Shown here piece by piece: positions 1-8,271 of a stretch of DNA of 64,000 nt. The stretch comes from Psychrobacter sp. 1044 (lineage in GTDB: Bacteria; Pseudomonadota; Gammaproteobacteria; Pseudomonadales; Moraxellaceae): positions 124,001 to 188,000 of the forward strand of contig NZ_CAJHAZ010000004.1 of assembly GCF_904846525.1 (NCBI RefSeq), given 5' to 3'. The notes under the pieces were generated by a model that was not told the DNA's origin, did not search any database, and saw nothing but the letters and a program-made list of their open reading frames with translations. Position numbers and translations under genes: made by a program. How positions within the stretch are numbered: the first letter of the stretch is position 1; each line of letters opens with the position of its first letter.

Positions 1-69
1 CAGTATTACACTCGCTTATCTTTAATTAATGGTGATATGTTAATGGGTAAAAAAACAAAAGTCACATAA
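1..69 (+). CDS. Possible 3' end of an unidentified gene
   Basis: Frame 1 is open from the first base to a TAA at 67-69 and would encode the last 22 residues of a protein, ending in GKKTKVT. It is too short to assign to a family. The only support is that the frame is open and that surE lies downstream on the same strand, so it may be a chance open stretch. Confidence 0.3.
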   Translation, partial: QYYTRLSLINGDMLMGKKTKVT

Positions 70-627
70 AATATTGATTTATGTGTAGATATCTTGTGAG
101 CCAAAGCTCTTTTTGAGCAACATATCAGCAGCATAGACTCATAAGTTACGACAGCATAAAAATATAAGTTTGTATTGTTGTAAGGTGTTGCCTATTGTAA
201 CGTCACGCCAAGTTTTTTGCTGTTGTTCATGCAGATATCATAGAGATAAAAATATAAATTGGATAAATTCTGCGCAAAGACTGGGTTCGTGTCAGCGTAT
301 TATTAGGGTATAATCGCCCAAAATTATGGTGGCATCCGCGTTTTGCTGTATCAATTTTTTCATATCCATGCTGTGATATAAACACAGTGTCATTTTACTT
401 TGATAGCGGTATGGCTTTTTTAACTTTGATAGTAAATTCAGCTACCATTTGACGCTCGCTAAATGCTGTTTATAAATACTATTTATGCAGAAAAAGCCAA
501 TGTAGGTGTCAGCATCAACAGTATGATCAAACAATCTAACCACCATTTTCGGGTCTGATTATAGCAATTTTATGCGGCTAAAGTTCATAAGTGGACAGGC
601 GGTCATTAATGAGTATATTGAGTGAAA
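70..627. other. Intergenic region upstream of surE
   Basis: I found no gene in this AT-rich stretch; the longest ATG-started frames I read are under 20 codons. It holds a probable surE promoter (449-476) and a second TATAAT at 309-314 without a convincing -35. The surE leader would therefore be about 150 nt long or more. Confidence 0.5.
449..476 (+). promoter_or_regulatory. Probable sigma-70 promoter for surE
   Basis: TTGACG at 449-454 and TATAAA at 471-476 are separated by 16 bp. Each box has five of six consensus positions. It is the best match in the region ahead of surE. Confidence 0.4.
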
Positions 628-1440
628 ATGAAATTTTTAATTAGTAATGATGATGGGGTTTATGCACCAGGGTTATTGGCATTATATCAAGGCCTGTCTG
701 CTATTGCAGAGGTGGTAGTGGTTGCGCCAAACAGTGAGCAAAGTGGCTGCGCGAGTGCTTTGAGCCTATCGATGCCATTATATACTCATCAATTGGATTC
801 TGGTTTTATAGCGGTAAATGGTTCGCCTGCGGACTGTGTACATTTGGCATTGCATGAGTTGTATCCTGATACGCGTTTTGATTGTGTGATTACTGGTATC
901 AATTCTGGCGCCAATCTTGGTCAAGACGTTTTATTTTCGGGTACCTTTGGTGCTGCATTAACCGCACAGCTCTTTGGAATACCTGCCATTGCGACCTCCC
1001 TAGTGGGCGGCGGCGTCAAAGGAGAAAAGCAAGAGCAGACCAGTCATTATCAAATGGCGGCAGCTGAAATTGTTAAATTATTGATAGAAACACCGATATT
1101 AGATGCTTGCAAAAATTTGCCCTATCATGTATTAAACGTTAATATTCCTGATGTGGATAGTGCCGATGATATCAAAGGTCGGAAAGTAACGGCGTTAGGG
1201 CACCGTCAGATTGCGCGTCCTGTACATCATGTGGTCGATCCACGCGGGCGTGATGCTTATTGGTTGTCGCTACGTAAACGCCCACATGAGTTGCCATTAG
1301 AAACTGAAGATTTGCAGTCCTCCACAACAGATATGACGGATGATCAAGCGGTAGCGGCGGGTTATATCAGTTTATCACCAGTGCGCCTGCATCATACGCC
1401 AGCAGACACGCTTAAAACGCTGTCGGCGTTAATGCTATAA
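628..1440 (+). CDS. surE: 5'/3'-nucleotidase SurE
   Basis: Metal-dependent nucleoside monophosphate phosphatase of the SurE family, a cytosolic stationary-phase survival enzyme. The product is about 270 residues, normal for the family. It opens with the signature ISNDDGVYAPG, whose two Asp bind metal, and carries the Ser of APNSEQSG and the Asn of GINSGANLGQD. A GTG at 622 would add two residues; I prefer the ATG at 628 because the protein then starts MKFLISNDDG as in most relatives, but the ribosome site is weak either way. nlpD follows in the same direction, as in the common surE-(pcm)-nlpD-rpoS order, although no pcm or rpoS is present here. Confidence 0.95.
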   Translation: MKFLISNDDGVYAPGLLALYQGLSAIAEVVVVAPNSEQSGCASALSLSMPLYTHQLDSGFIAVNGSPADCVHLALHELYPDTRFDCVITGINSGANLGQDVLFSGTFGAALTAQLFGIPAIATSLVGGGVKGEKQEQTSHYQMAAAEIVKLLIETPILDACKNLPYHVLNVNIPDVDSADDIKGRKVTALGHRQIARPVHHVVDPRGRDAYWLSLRKRPHELPLETEDLQSSTTDMTDDQAVAAGYISLSPVRLHHTPADTLKTLSALML

Positions 1441-1696
1441 ATTTACGCTGCCAAAATGCGTCAAACAGCTGGTCAATATCCTGATATTATCTGCACTATT
1501 TTTCTTATTTGGCTGCCATTTATCTCATTTTTATCACCATTTTCAAAATGAGGACACGCCTTAAAAAATGGTTTACTATCGAGTGATTGATAATGGTATT
1601 TGCCAAATACTAAATACTAAACGGTATAAAAGTTAGCAAAATGCTTGTGAGTAACACAAGGAGTTTGTGAGTAACATAAAGAATAGGAAATCTTGT

Positions 1697-2491
1697 ATGA
1701 AGAAGCTTATTGCTGGATCGCGCTTTGCAACAGTGGCATTGATAGGTACTTTAACAGCAGCAACGTTAACGATGGTGGGCTGTGCAACCAAGCCTACTTA
1801 CCAATCAGCCAACCAAGCGGGACCTAAGATTATTACCAATGCACAAGGCGTTCCTAACTACCATCGCGTACAGCGTGGCGATACGGTCAGCCAGATTGCT
1901 GAGCGCTATCGTCTCAGTTACCGTCAAATCGGTTCGCTCAATGGTTTGGACAGCAAGTATACGATTTATAGTGGTCAATGGCTTAAGCTGTGGCAAGGTA
2001 CGCCAGCCGATAACAATCGTTATAACGCCCCTACAACGACACAGCCAACGTACACACCACCTGTAACGAGCGTGCCTAATAGTAGCTCACAAAGCCCTGT
2101 ATACGAAGTGACGGCTAACGCAACGTCAGGCTATGAATATCCAAGTCGCAATCAAGTGACCCGTAACTTTGATGCGGCAGCGGGTACGATGGGTATGTGG
2201 TTTGCTGGTAATATCGGTGATCCAGTACTTGCTAGCCAATCTGGCACGGTACTGTACTCGGGCGATGGTCTGCCAGAGTATGGCAATCTTATTATGATTC
2301 GTCATAGTGATAATTACATCACCGCTTATGCGCATAATAGTCAGCTACTGGTCAAAGAAGGCGATGCTGTACAGCGCGGTCAGCGCATTGCAAACATGGG
2401 TAACAGTGGCCAAACCAATCAGGTCGGCTTAGAGTTCCAAGTGCGCTTAAATGGCAATCCTATTGATCCACGTGCGGTACTGGGGCGTTAA
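1697..2491 (+). CDS. nlpD: NlpD-like LysM/LytM lipoprotein
   Basis: Outer membrane lipoprotein expected to activate septal amidases during cell separation. The signal peptide ends in a lipobox (TMVGC, Cys29). A LysM domain follows at about residues 55-98 (RVQRGDTVSQIAERY...). The C-terminal LytM/M23 domain is degenerate: the first metal His is replaced (FAGNIGDP) and the usual HLHFEVR is LEFQVR, so it is probably not a peptidase, as known for NlpD and EnvC. The frame is open from a GTG at 1667, but the ATG at 1697 has AGGA about 9 bp upstream and starts directly on the signal peptide. Downstream of surE, as in many proteobacteria. Confidence 0.88.
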   Translation: MKKLIAGSRFATVALIGTLTAATLTMVGCATKPTYQSANQAGPKIITNAQGVPNYHRVQRGDTVSQIAERYRLSYRQIGSLNGLDSKYTIYSGQWLKLWQGTPADNNRYNAPTTTQPTYTPPVTSVPNSSSQSPVYEVTANATSGYEYPSRNQVTRNFDAAAGTMGMWFAGNIGDPVLASQSGTVLYSGDGLPEYGNLIMIRHSDNYITAYAHNSQLLVKEGDAVQRGQRIANMGNSGQTNQVGLEFQVRLNGNPIDPRAVLGR

Positions 2492-2527
2492 ACGTGATGC
2501 CAAGTTGTGACTGATTTGGCAAGTTTA

Positions 2528-2576
2528 GTGGCTTTATTCAGAGTGCTTGAATTTCAGAGTGTTTGAATAAAGCCAC
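2528..2576 (+). terminator. Inverted repeat between nlpD and transglycosylase gene
   Basis: Perfect 13-bp arms (2528-2540 and 2564-2576) enclose a 23-nt loop that contains an imperfect direct repeat of CAGAGTGCTTGAAT. There is no T-run after the right arm, so it may be an RNA stabiliser or weak terminator rather than a strong one. Confidence 0.45.
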
Positions 2577-2633
2577 CTTAACTAAATCGGTTTATTTGAG
2601 TCGCTTTACTTATTCATACTTGAGAATTTTATA

Positions 2634-3935
2634 ATGTTAAAAAAACAATATCTTGCCCTGTTTCCTGCGCTAGTGATGGTTGGGTGTACCAGCCAACAGG
2701 CGATGCAAAAACCTAGCAAGCCTGTACGTCAAGGCAACGTTCAGATTACCCAAACTCAAACCATTCAAGTGAAGCCAGCACCGAAGCCTGTCATCAAGCC
2801 GCAGCCAGTGGCAAAGCCAAGCTATAACAGCTTCTCTGATTGGAAGTCGGATTTTTCTATGCGGGCGATTTCATCAGGCCATGATGCAGCGACGGTGCGT
2901 CGTCTACTTGATACCGCTTATTTAAACCAGCAAGTCATCTCACTTGACTCAGGACAGCCAGAGTTTTCTAAGATGCCATGGGAATATGTCGATTCTGCCG
3001 TATCTGATGGGCGTGTGAGTACTGGTAAGCGTAAGTTTGCCGAGCAACGGGCATTTTTGTCGCAATTAGAATCGCAGTACGGCGTCAATGCAGAAATAAT
3101 CGCTGCCATTTGGGGCATGGAGTCGTCATACGGCGTGGTGACGGGTAATAGCAGCATACCAAGCTCACTTGCGAGTCTGGCTTATGATGGTCGTCGCCAA
3201 GAGTTTGCCGAAACTCAGTTGTTGTCATTAGCGACGCTATTGCAGCGCGGTGATTTGTCTTGGTCGCAGCTGGATGGTTCTTGGGCAGGCGGCATGGGAC
3301 AGACGCAGTTTATCCCTGATACTTGGCTGAAGCACGGAGTGGATGGCGATGGTAATGGTCACCGTAATCCGTGGGCAACGGGCGATGCACTGGCGTCCAC
3401 CGCTAACTATTTGAGCAACTCAGGTTGGGTTCGAGGTCTAGCGCCATTTTACGAAGCGACCATTCCTGCTTCATTCGATTACTCCATGGTTGGTAGTAAG
3501 CAGCCTGCCGCGAGATGGGCGGCGATGGGTGTTGATACGATAGCTGATGTTTATTTGGATGCCAATACCGAAATGGAGCTGTGGCTACCAGCTGGCAAGG
3601 ATGGTCCAGTGTTGCTACTCAGCCCAAACTTTGATGTGATCAAGGTTTATAATAACTCATCGAGCTATGCGCTAGGTGTTAGCTTATTGGGTAAAGCGCT
3701 TGCTGGGCAAGGCGGATTACAGAAATCATGGCCGCGTTATGAGCGTCCATTATCCACAGCTCAAGTACGAAATTTACAGCAGCGTTTGACCAACTCAGGC
3801 TATGACACCAAAGGCGCTGACGGTATCGTGGGTACCAATACTCGGTTGGCGTTCCAGCGCTGGCAAGCAGACAATGGTCAGACTCCAGACGGCTTTATTA
3901 CTCAGCGTAGTGCGTCATCGTTAGCTTCGTGGTGA
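2634..3935 (+). CDS. MltB-family lytic murein transglycosylase with C-terminal peptidoglycan-binding domain
   Basis: Lipoprotein that cleaves the glycan strand of peptidoglycan, forming 1,6-anhydromuramic ends. Signal peptide with lipobox (MVGC, Cys18), then a Pro/Lys/Gln-rich linker to about residue 60. The SLT_2/MltB catalytic domain contains the probable catalytic Glu in AAIWGMESSYG and the conserved GGMGQTQFIP. The last 60 residues form a PG_binding_1 domain (TAQVRNLQQRLTNSGYDTKG... GIVGTNTRLAFQRWQ). The 433-residue length suits this two-domain type. Same strand as nlpD, 140 bp apart, and followed by a clear terminator, so it closes this group. Confidence 0.92.
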   Translation: MLKKQYLALFPALVMVGCTSQQAMQKPSKPVRQGNVQITQTQTIQVKPAPKPVIKPQPVAKPSYNSFSDWKSDFSMRAISSGHDAATVRRLLDTAYLNQQVISLDSGQPEFSKMPWEYVDSAVSDGRVSTGKRKFAEQRAFLSQLESQYGVNAEIIAAIWGMESSYGVVTGNSSIPSSLASLAYDGRRQEFAETQLLSLATLLQRGDLSWSQLDGSWAGGMGQTQFIPDTWLKHGVDGDGNGHRNPWATGDALASTANYLSNSGWVRGLAPFYEATIPASFDYSMVGSKQPAARWAAMGVDTIADVYLDANTEMELWLPAGKDGPVLLLSPNFDVIKVYNNSSSYALGVSLLGKALAGQGGLQKSWPRYERPLSTAQVRNLQQRLTNSGYDTKGADGIVGTNTRLAFQRWQADNGQTPDGFITQRSASSLASW

Positions 3936-4300
3936 AGCAGGTTGATAGAACTTTTTTTGACTCGTATTGATTCTAATATTAGCGTGTTAAAAGAAATTTT
4001 TTAACCATCATTTTTGACGGTAATAGTTAATACGATGAGCTTAGTGAATAAAATAAAAAAGCACCTTATTAGGGTGCTTTTTTATTTTACGCTATGATTA
4101 TTTTTCAACAGACCATAATCTTGTCAGGTTTTAATAAATAATATCGACACAGGAAGACTGATACTATGACTGATAAACGCTACACTGTTTGTTTATCAAT
4201 GTGCTTTACTTATCAACGCGCTATTTATAAGAGCTGACATTATATTTGTCTGTTCAATCTTTTAATATTAGATACAATAGATCCTTTATCCTCATAACGA
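3936..4300. other. Intergenic, terminator then no recognised feature
   Basis: After the terminator at 4056-4085 the remaining 215 bp before the ModB-like gene are AT-rich and hold no open frame of note. In particular I see no remnant of modA. Confidence 0.5.
4056..4085 (+). terminator. Intrinsic terminator
   Basis: AAAGCACC and GGTGCTTT pair around a short loop and are followed by a T-run. It lies 120 bp after the transglycosylase stop codon. Confidence 0.85.
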
Positions 4301-5023
4301 ATGGCAACGAGCAGTGACATTATGATAGACCAGTCTCTTATGTCCGATATGCTTAGTCCGTTTTGGGTAAGTATTAAGCTTGCTGGTGTCACTACCATTT
4401 GTTTATTACTGTTTGCAACGCCTGTGGCTTATTGGCTCGCTAAGCCTAGCCATAGGCAAGTTGTGGCACGTCTTAAAGTCTTGCTTATGGGCATCATTGC
4501 CATGCCATTGGTTTTGCCGCCTACCGTCATCGGCTTTTATCTTTTATTACTGTTAAGCCCTAGTGTCGGTATTGGTAAATGGCTTAGCGAACATCATATC
4601 AGCCCCTTGATATTTACCTTTGAAGGTCTTGTCATTGGTTCGATTATTTACTCCTTGCCTTTTTATATTCAGCCTGTCTACGCCCAATTTTTACGTATTC
4701 CACAAAGCGTGATGGAAGTGGCACATTTATTGGAGCCAAGCCGTTTCAAACGGTTTCTCAGAGTCGCTCTGCCACAAGCGCGTGTCGGTATTGTGCTCGG
4801 CAGCTTAATAAGTTTTGCCCATACTATTGGTGAGTTTGGCGTGGTTTTGATGATAGGGGGTAGTATATCCGATGAGACTAAAGTGGTCTCGATTGCGATA
4901 TATGAGCAAGTAGAGGCGCTAAATTACGAGGCAGCGCACATGATGTCTGGGATTCTCGTCATCATGGGAGTGGTTATGGTGGCGTTGATTGCTAGTGTGA
5001 GCCGGCTGAATCAACGCTCATAA
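4301..5023 (+). CDS. modB: Molybdate ABC transporter permease (ModB-like), orphan
   Basis: Inner membrane permease of the ModB type (binding-protein-dependent transport superfamily), 240 residues against about 225-230 for the family. About five to six hydrophobic segments are visible, plus the EAA loop near residues 141-165 (EVAHLLEPSRFKRFLRVALP) that docks on the ATPase. TVIGFYLLLLLSP and FAHTIGEFGVVLMIGG are typical of ModB. No ModA or ModC gene flanks it: the next gene converges from the other strand. It must use partners encoded elsewhere or be a relic. The start may instead be the ATG at 4322. Molybdate is the likely substrate; tungstate or another oxyanion cannot be excluded. Confidence 0.82.
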   Translation: MATSSDIMIDQSLMSDMLSPFWVSIKLAGVTTICLLLFATPVAYWLAKPSHRQVVARLKVLLMGIIAMPLVLPPTVIGFYLLLLLSPSVGIGKWLSEHHISPLIFTFEGLVIGSIIYSLPFYIQPVYAQFLRIPQSVMEVAHLLEPSRFKRFLRVALPQARVGIVLGSLISFAHTIGEFGVVLMIGGSISDETKVVSIAIYEQVEALNYEAAHMMSGILVIMGVVMVALIASVSRLNQRS

Positions 5024-5069
5024 GATTGCAGTTAATACCTATAGCTTGAGTTAATGCGTCAAAATTTAT

Positions 5070-6074
5070 TTATCCATTTCTTTTCATCATATCTAAGACA
5101 CTTGAGTAGGCAAATAAAGCTGGTGCACCGCCCGTATGCCAAAATAAGACACGATCGGTTTTCTTGATTTTGCCAGACCGAATCATATCTATGAGTCCGC
5201 CCATCGCACGACCCGTATAGACAGGATCTAAAAGTATGCCTTCTGTTTGAGCTGTCATCTCAATGGCTTCATTTTCTAATGTACCAACCACGCCATAACC
5301 TTCGCCCACATAATCAGAGTTGAGTATTAAATCGGTTTCTGAAAACTGATGATCGGCACCAAGAAGGAAGGCCGTGCTATTGGCAAGCGCGACGGTATAC
5401 TGATCAAAAGGCACTTTGTCTGTTTCGCCTTTATCGATATTGATACCTACGATTTGGGCGGGCGAGTTGAGTATTTTTTTGCCAAGCATCAAACCGGCTT
5501 GTGTTGCCCCAGAGCTAGAAGCAAAAACGATATGAGTAAATGATAGGTCCATGCTTTCACGTTGCGATTCTAACTCTTTAAAAGCTTCTACAAACGCTAA
5601 AGCACCCAGCTCATTGGAGCCGCCATAGGGTATGACATATGGTTTCTGACCTTGTTTTGTTAATTGCTCAACGATTTTAGGAATATCTTCTCCTTTACGA
5701 TTGGCGCCTGCCCAATGGATGTGTGATCCAAAAATTTTGTCTAATAAAAGATTGCCACTTGTTTGTTCGGGTTCTTCTCCACCCAATACTAAATGGCATT
5801 CAAGTCCCAAGCTTGCCGCCGCGGCAGCAGTTTGGCGACAATGGTTTGATTGTGCGGCACCTGCCGTAATCACGCAATCAGCACCTTGAGCAATGGCGTC
5901 ACCCATAATAAATTCAAGCTTACGGGTTTTGTTGCCACCCAATGCCAGTCCCGTGTTGTCATCTCGTTTCATAAAAATAGTAGGGCCATCAAGCGCTTTA
6001 CTCAATCTGCTAAGCGCTATCAATGGAGTGGGGAAGAAGCCCAATGATTGTCTGGGTATGTGGTTACATTCCAT
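5070..6074 (-). CDS. dcyD: PLP-dependent D-cysteine desulfhydrase / ACC deaminase family enzyme
   Basis: Fold-type II PLP enzyme of 334 residues. The PLP lysine is probably Lys49 in LALGGNKTRKLEF, and AAQSNHCRQTAAAA carries the conserved Asn/His. True ACC deaminase needs a Glu and a Leu in the C-terminal part (Glu295 and Leu322 of the Pseudomonas enzyme). Here the matching places read PVYTGRAMGG and WHTGGAPALF, with Thr at both, which favours D-cysteine desulfhydrase: D-cysteine to pyruvate, ammonia and sulfide. It stands alone, convergent with modB, with no cystine transporter beside it. Substrate is inferred from these residues only. Confidence 0.82.
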   Translation of the reverse strand: MECNHIPRQSLGFFPTPLIALSRLSKALDGPTIFMKRDDNTGLALGGNKTRKLEFIMGDAIAQGADCVITAGAAQSNHCRQTAAAAASLGLECHLVLGGEEPEQTSGNLLLDKIFGSHIHWAGANRKGEDIPKIVEQLTKQGQKPYVIPYGGSNELGALAFVEAFKELESQRESMDLSFTHIVFASSSGATQAGLMLGKKILNSPAQIVGINIDKGETDKVPFDQYTVALANSTAFLLGADHQFSETDLILNSDYVGEGYGVVGTLENEAIEMTAQTEGILLDPVYTGRAMGGLIDMIRSGKIKKTDRVLFWHTGGAPALFAYSSVLDMMKRNG

Positions 6075-6262
6075 ATTTTGTCCCTTTTATAATAAAAAAA
6101 TGCTGAATAAGTTTGAAACATAGCCATTGATAAAGTCAATTAAAGATGATTATTTAGCGGGTATAAATAGCCAATAATTATACGTCGTAACAGCCTTATA
6201 AAACGTATGAATGCGTATCCAGCTTGAGAATCAGTGGAATCCTAAGGGTTAATTTATCAAAT

Positions 6263-6320
6263 ATAAAACAAATAGTCCTCATGCAAAATTGACAAGTTGC
6301 ATGAGGACTATTTGTTTTAT
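6263..6320 (-). terminator. Strong terminator with a 24-bp perfect stem
   Basis: Left arm 6263-6286 and right arm 6297-6320 are perfect reverse complements of 24 bp with a 10-nt spacer. It lies about 50 bp past the stop of the Tsx-like gene on the minus strand, and both ends are T/A rich, so it can act in either direction. The rest of the 298-bp gap between the two genes holds nothing else I recognise. Confidence 0.8.
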
Positions 6321-6372
6321 TGAGAAAGAGTTGAGAGCTGTTTTAGAACTATTCGTCAAACCAATTAGACGG

Positions 6373-7176
6373 TTAAAAATGAAACTTCACTAGAGCGCTA
6401 GGCACATTTTGAGTTGTATCACTGCCATACTTATTTTTCCAGTAACTATATTCCATACCGACCTCTAAGCGATTATCAATGCCTAATAGTGGTTGTAAGT
6501 TATACTTTATTTGCGGATTGATATGTAGTTGGTTTTTTAAGTCATCATTGTTAAAAGAGTAGTCTACATAACCATCGACCACAAAATTGTTTTTCTCCCA
6601 ACCGTAAGTTAAGGTGATTTGCTGGTCATCATCAGTATTATCATTGAAGACATGATATAGGGAAGCGGAGGCGTACTTCATACCTGAAATAGGGACATTC
6701 AAATCTGCCCCTAGTCCTATCATATAGTTGTCTTGGCTAAAGCCTTTGCTGTTCGAGCCAAACTCATATTGCCCCGCTAGATTGAGCTGTTTGATAAAGC
6801 TATCATCGAAAGTTGTGAGCTTAAGCTTGGGCGCAAACTCACCATAGGTTTCTTTAAATCTATTGTTTTCAATATCATTTGCGCCTTGATGACGATCGAC
6901 GAAGAAAAATACGCCGCCCCAACTATGGGTAGATGCGTGCTCCAGAGTGATGGTCGTCAATTCTCCGTCTTCTACCAGCTCATAGTCATTACCATACAGT
7001 ACAGAAAGACTGGTATCGGTGAAAAGCACCTTTGCATGGCTGCTGCTCATCGTACCCAAGGCAACGATCGCGGCTAAAGCCGTGGTTAATGAGCTACTAA
7101 AAAACAGTTTTTTCTGAATATTGGTTCTACATAATTGGCTAGCCAGTGGCAGGTTTGCAAATAAGTGATAACGCAC
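6373..7176 (-). CDS. Tsx/OmpK-family outer membrane channel protein
   Basis: Predicted outer membrane beta-barrel of the nucleoside-specific channel (Tsx/OmpK) family, 267 residues. An unusually long N-terminal region (about 48 residues) ends in a hydrophobic stretch and a likely signal peptidase site after SSSHA. The mature part starts with the family-like region TSLSVLYGNDYEL and EHASTHSWGG, has alternating aromatic strands, and ends in Phe (LVKFHF), the usual signal for BamA-dependent assembly. The start is a GTG at 7176 with AAAGGA 9 bp upstream. Substrate is unknown: nucleosides by family, but no nucleoside catabolic genes are nearby. Confidence 0.8.
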   Translation of the reverse strand: MRYHLFANLPLASQLCRTNIQKKLFFSSSLTTALAAIVALGTMSSSHAKVLFTDTSLSVLYGNDYELVEDGELTTITLEHASTHSWGGVFFFVDRHQGANDIENNRFKETYGEFAPKLKLTTFDDSFIKQLNLAGQYEFGSNSKGFSQDNYMIGLGADLNVPISGMKYASASLYHVFNDNTDDDQQITLTYGWEKNNFVVDGYVDYSFNNDDLKNQLHINPQIKYNLQPLLGIDNRLEVGMEYSYWKNKYGSDTTQNVPSALVKFHF

Positions 7177-7694
7177 AGTAATATTCCTTTATATAGAGTG
7201 GGTCATCCTAGCAGGCTGGGTATATGACAAAAGCGCGTTTTAACTTCCTGTCAAAACGGGTCAATGCTGCTAAGGATAAAGCGCGGTCAATTTTTGATAG
7301 CAATCTAAAATAATGAAGATAAATGCTATCAATATAAGTATTGTCAAAAGTATAAAAAATGCTCTGTTGGCTATGTTATCCGCAATAATTCTTAACACTT
7401 TGAAACAGTTAAACATGTTTTATAATGAGTGACAACCATAAGCTGGCTCAAAATAATGGTCTATCAAGCCTTCTAAGTATTTGATATTACCTAAGTTTAT
7501 GATTTTGTTAAATTAACTGACTAAATGGTCAGCTTTGTTATTTTTGTAAACAAGGAGATATGTTGAAGTAGTTGGTAGGCTAAACCACTAGTAATAATTA
7601 TTACGATTCAGAGTAGTGAAAAGAGCTGGTAGGGTGGTTGAGGACAACTGATATGAGAGGGAAGTGAATAGAGGTATGGTAAAATTAATAGACA
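7177..7694. other. Intergenic, no gene seen
   Basis: About 520 bp between the divergent side of the Tsx-like gene and the tRNA terminator. The part next to the gene should hold its promoter: a TTGACA on the minus strand near 7250 is a candidate but I cannot place a matching -10. A TATAAT at 7421-7426 on the plus strand precedes no open frame. I see no RNA gene or repeat. Confidence 0.4.
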
Positions 7695-7728
7695 CAAAAA
7701 AACCTCAAGTAAACTAATACTTGAGGTT
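7695..7728 (-). terminator. Terminator of the tRNA-Val/tRNA-Asp unit
   Basis: Perfect 11-bp arms (7701-7711 and 7718-7728) with a 6-nt loop, followed on the minus strand by a run of T (7695-7700). Confidence 0.85.
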
Positions 7729-7760
7729 GAAACTTTTGTATTAAAACTAAGTTTTAAATA

Positions 7761-7837
7761 TGGCGCAGCGGACGGGACTCGAACCCGCGACCCCCGGCGT
7801 GACAGGCCGGTATTCTAACCAACTGAACTACCGCTGC
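7761..7837 (-). tRNA. tRNA-Asp (GTC)
   Basis: The reverse complement is a 77-nt tRNA with a paired acceptor stem (GCAGCGG/CCGCTGC), the TTCGAGTC T-loop region, anticodon GTC in CCTGTCACG, and an encoded 3' CCA. It is very close to other bacterial tRNA-Asp. It is the second gene of a two-tRNA unit, 65 bp after tRNA-Val, with a terminator behind it. Confidence 0.97.
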
Positions 7838-7902
7838 TTAGGTCGTACTTAGTTTATTTAACCACTTAGCCTACTACTTGAGAGTAACGCTATACTAAAT
7901 AG

Positions 7903-7978
7903 TGGTGGGTGATGACGGATTCGAACCGCCGACATTCTGCGTGTAAGGCAGACGCTCTACCAACTGAGCTAATCACCC
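7903..7978 (-). tRNA. tRNA-Val (TAC)
   Basis: The reverse complement is a 76-nt tRNA starting GGGTGATTAGCTCAGTTGG, with anticodon TAC in GCCTTACACG, TTCGAATCC in the T-arm, and an encoded CCA end. It is the first gene after the promoter at 8058-8085. The cognate wobble base would be a substrate for cmo5U modification, and cmoM is encoded at 18881. Confidence 0.97.
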
Positions 7979-8057
7979 TTCGAACAATTGCTATACAATT
8001 TATTCAACATCAACTGAGCTCTAAGTTTGTCACTAAGCTCTGCTGCTGTGGGTGTGT

Positions 8058-8085
8058 ATTATATAGATTTACACATGGCTGTCAA
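8058..8085 (-). promoter_or_regulatory. Near-perfect sigma-70 promoter of the tRNA unit
   Basis: On the minus strand TTGACA (8080-8085) and TATAAT (8058-8063) are separated by 16 bp. Both boxes match the consensus completely, as expected for a strongly transcribed stable RNA unit. Confidence 0.85.
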
Positions 8086-8271
8086 ACAGTTTTTTAACTA
8101 TTTTGAAAAATAATTGAAAATACTGTCTGAAAGTTATTATTAATAGTAGTCTGAGGCACGTGTTTACTAAGGTTGCTGCCTAAAAACTTATTATGGTTAG
8201 TCATTGTTTGATGGTCAAAAACTACTATACTATTGAGGGTGTTTTACGACTCATGCTTTATTTTATGTTGA

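Noticed and set aside
7909..8097. Open frame over the tRNA-Val gene
   Set aside because: It is the antisense reading of a tRNA and its promoter, with no ribosome site.
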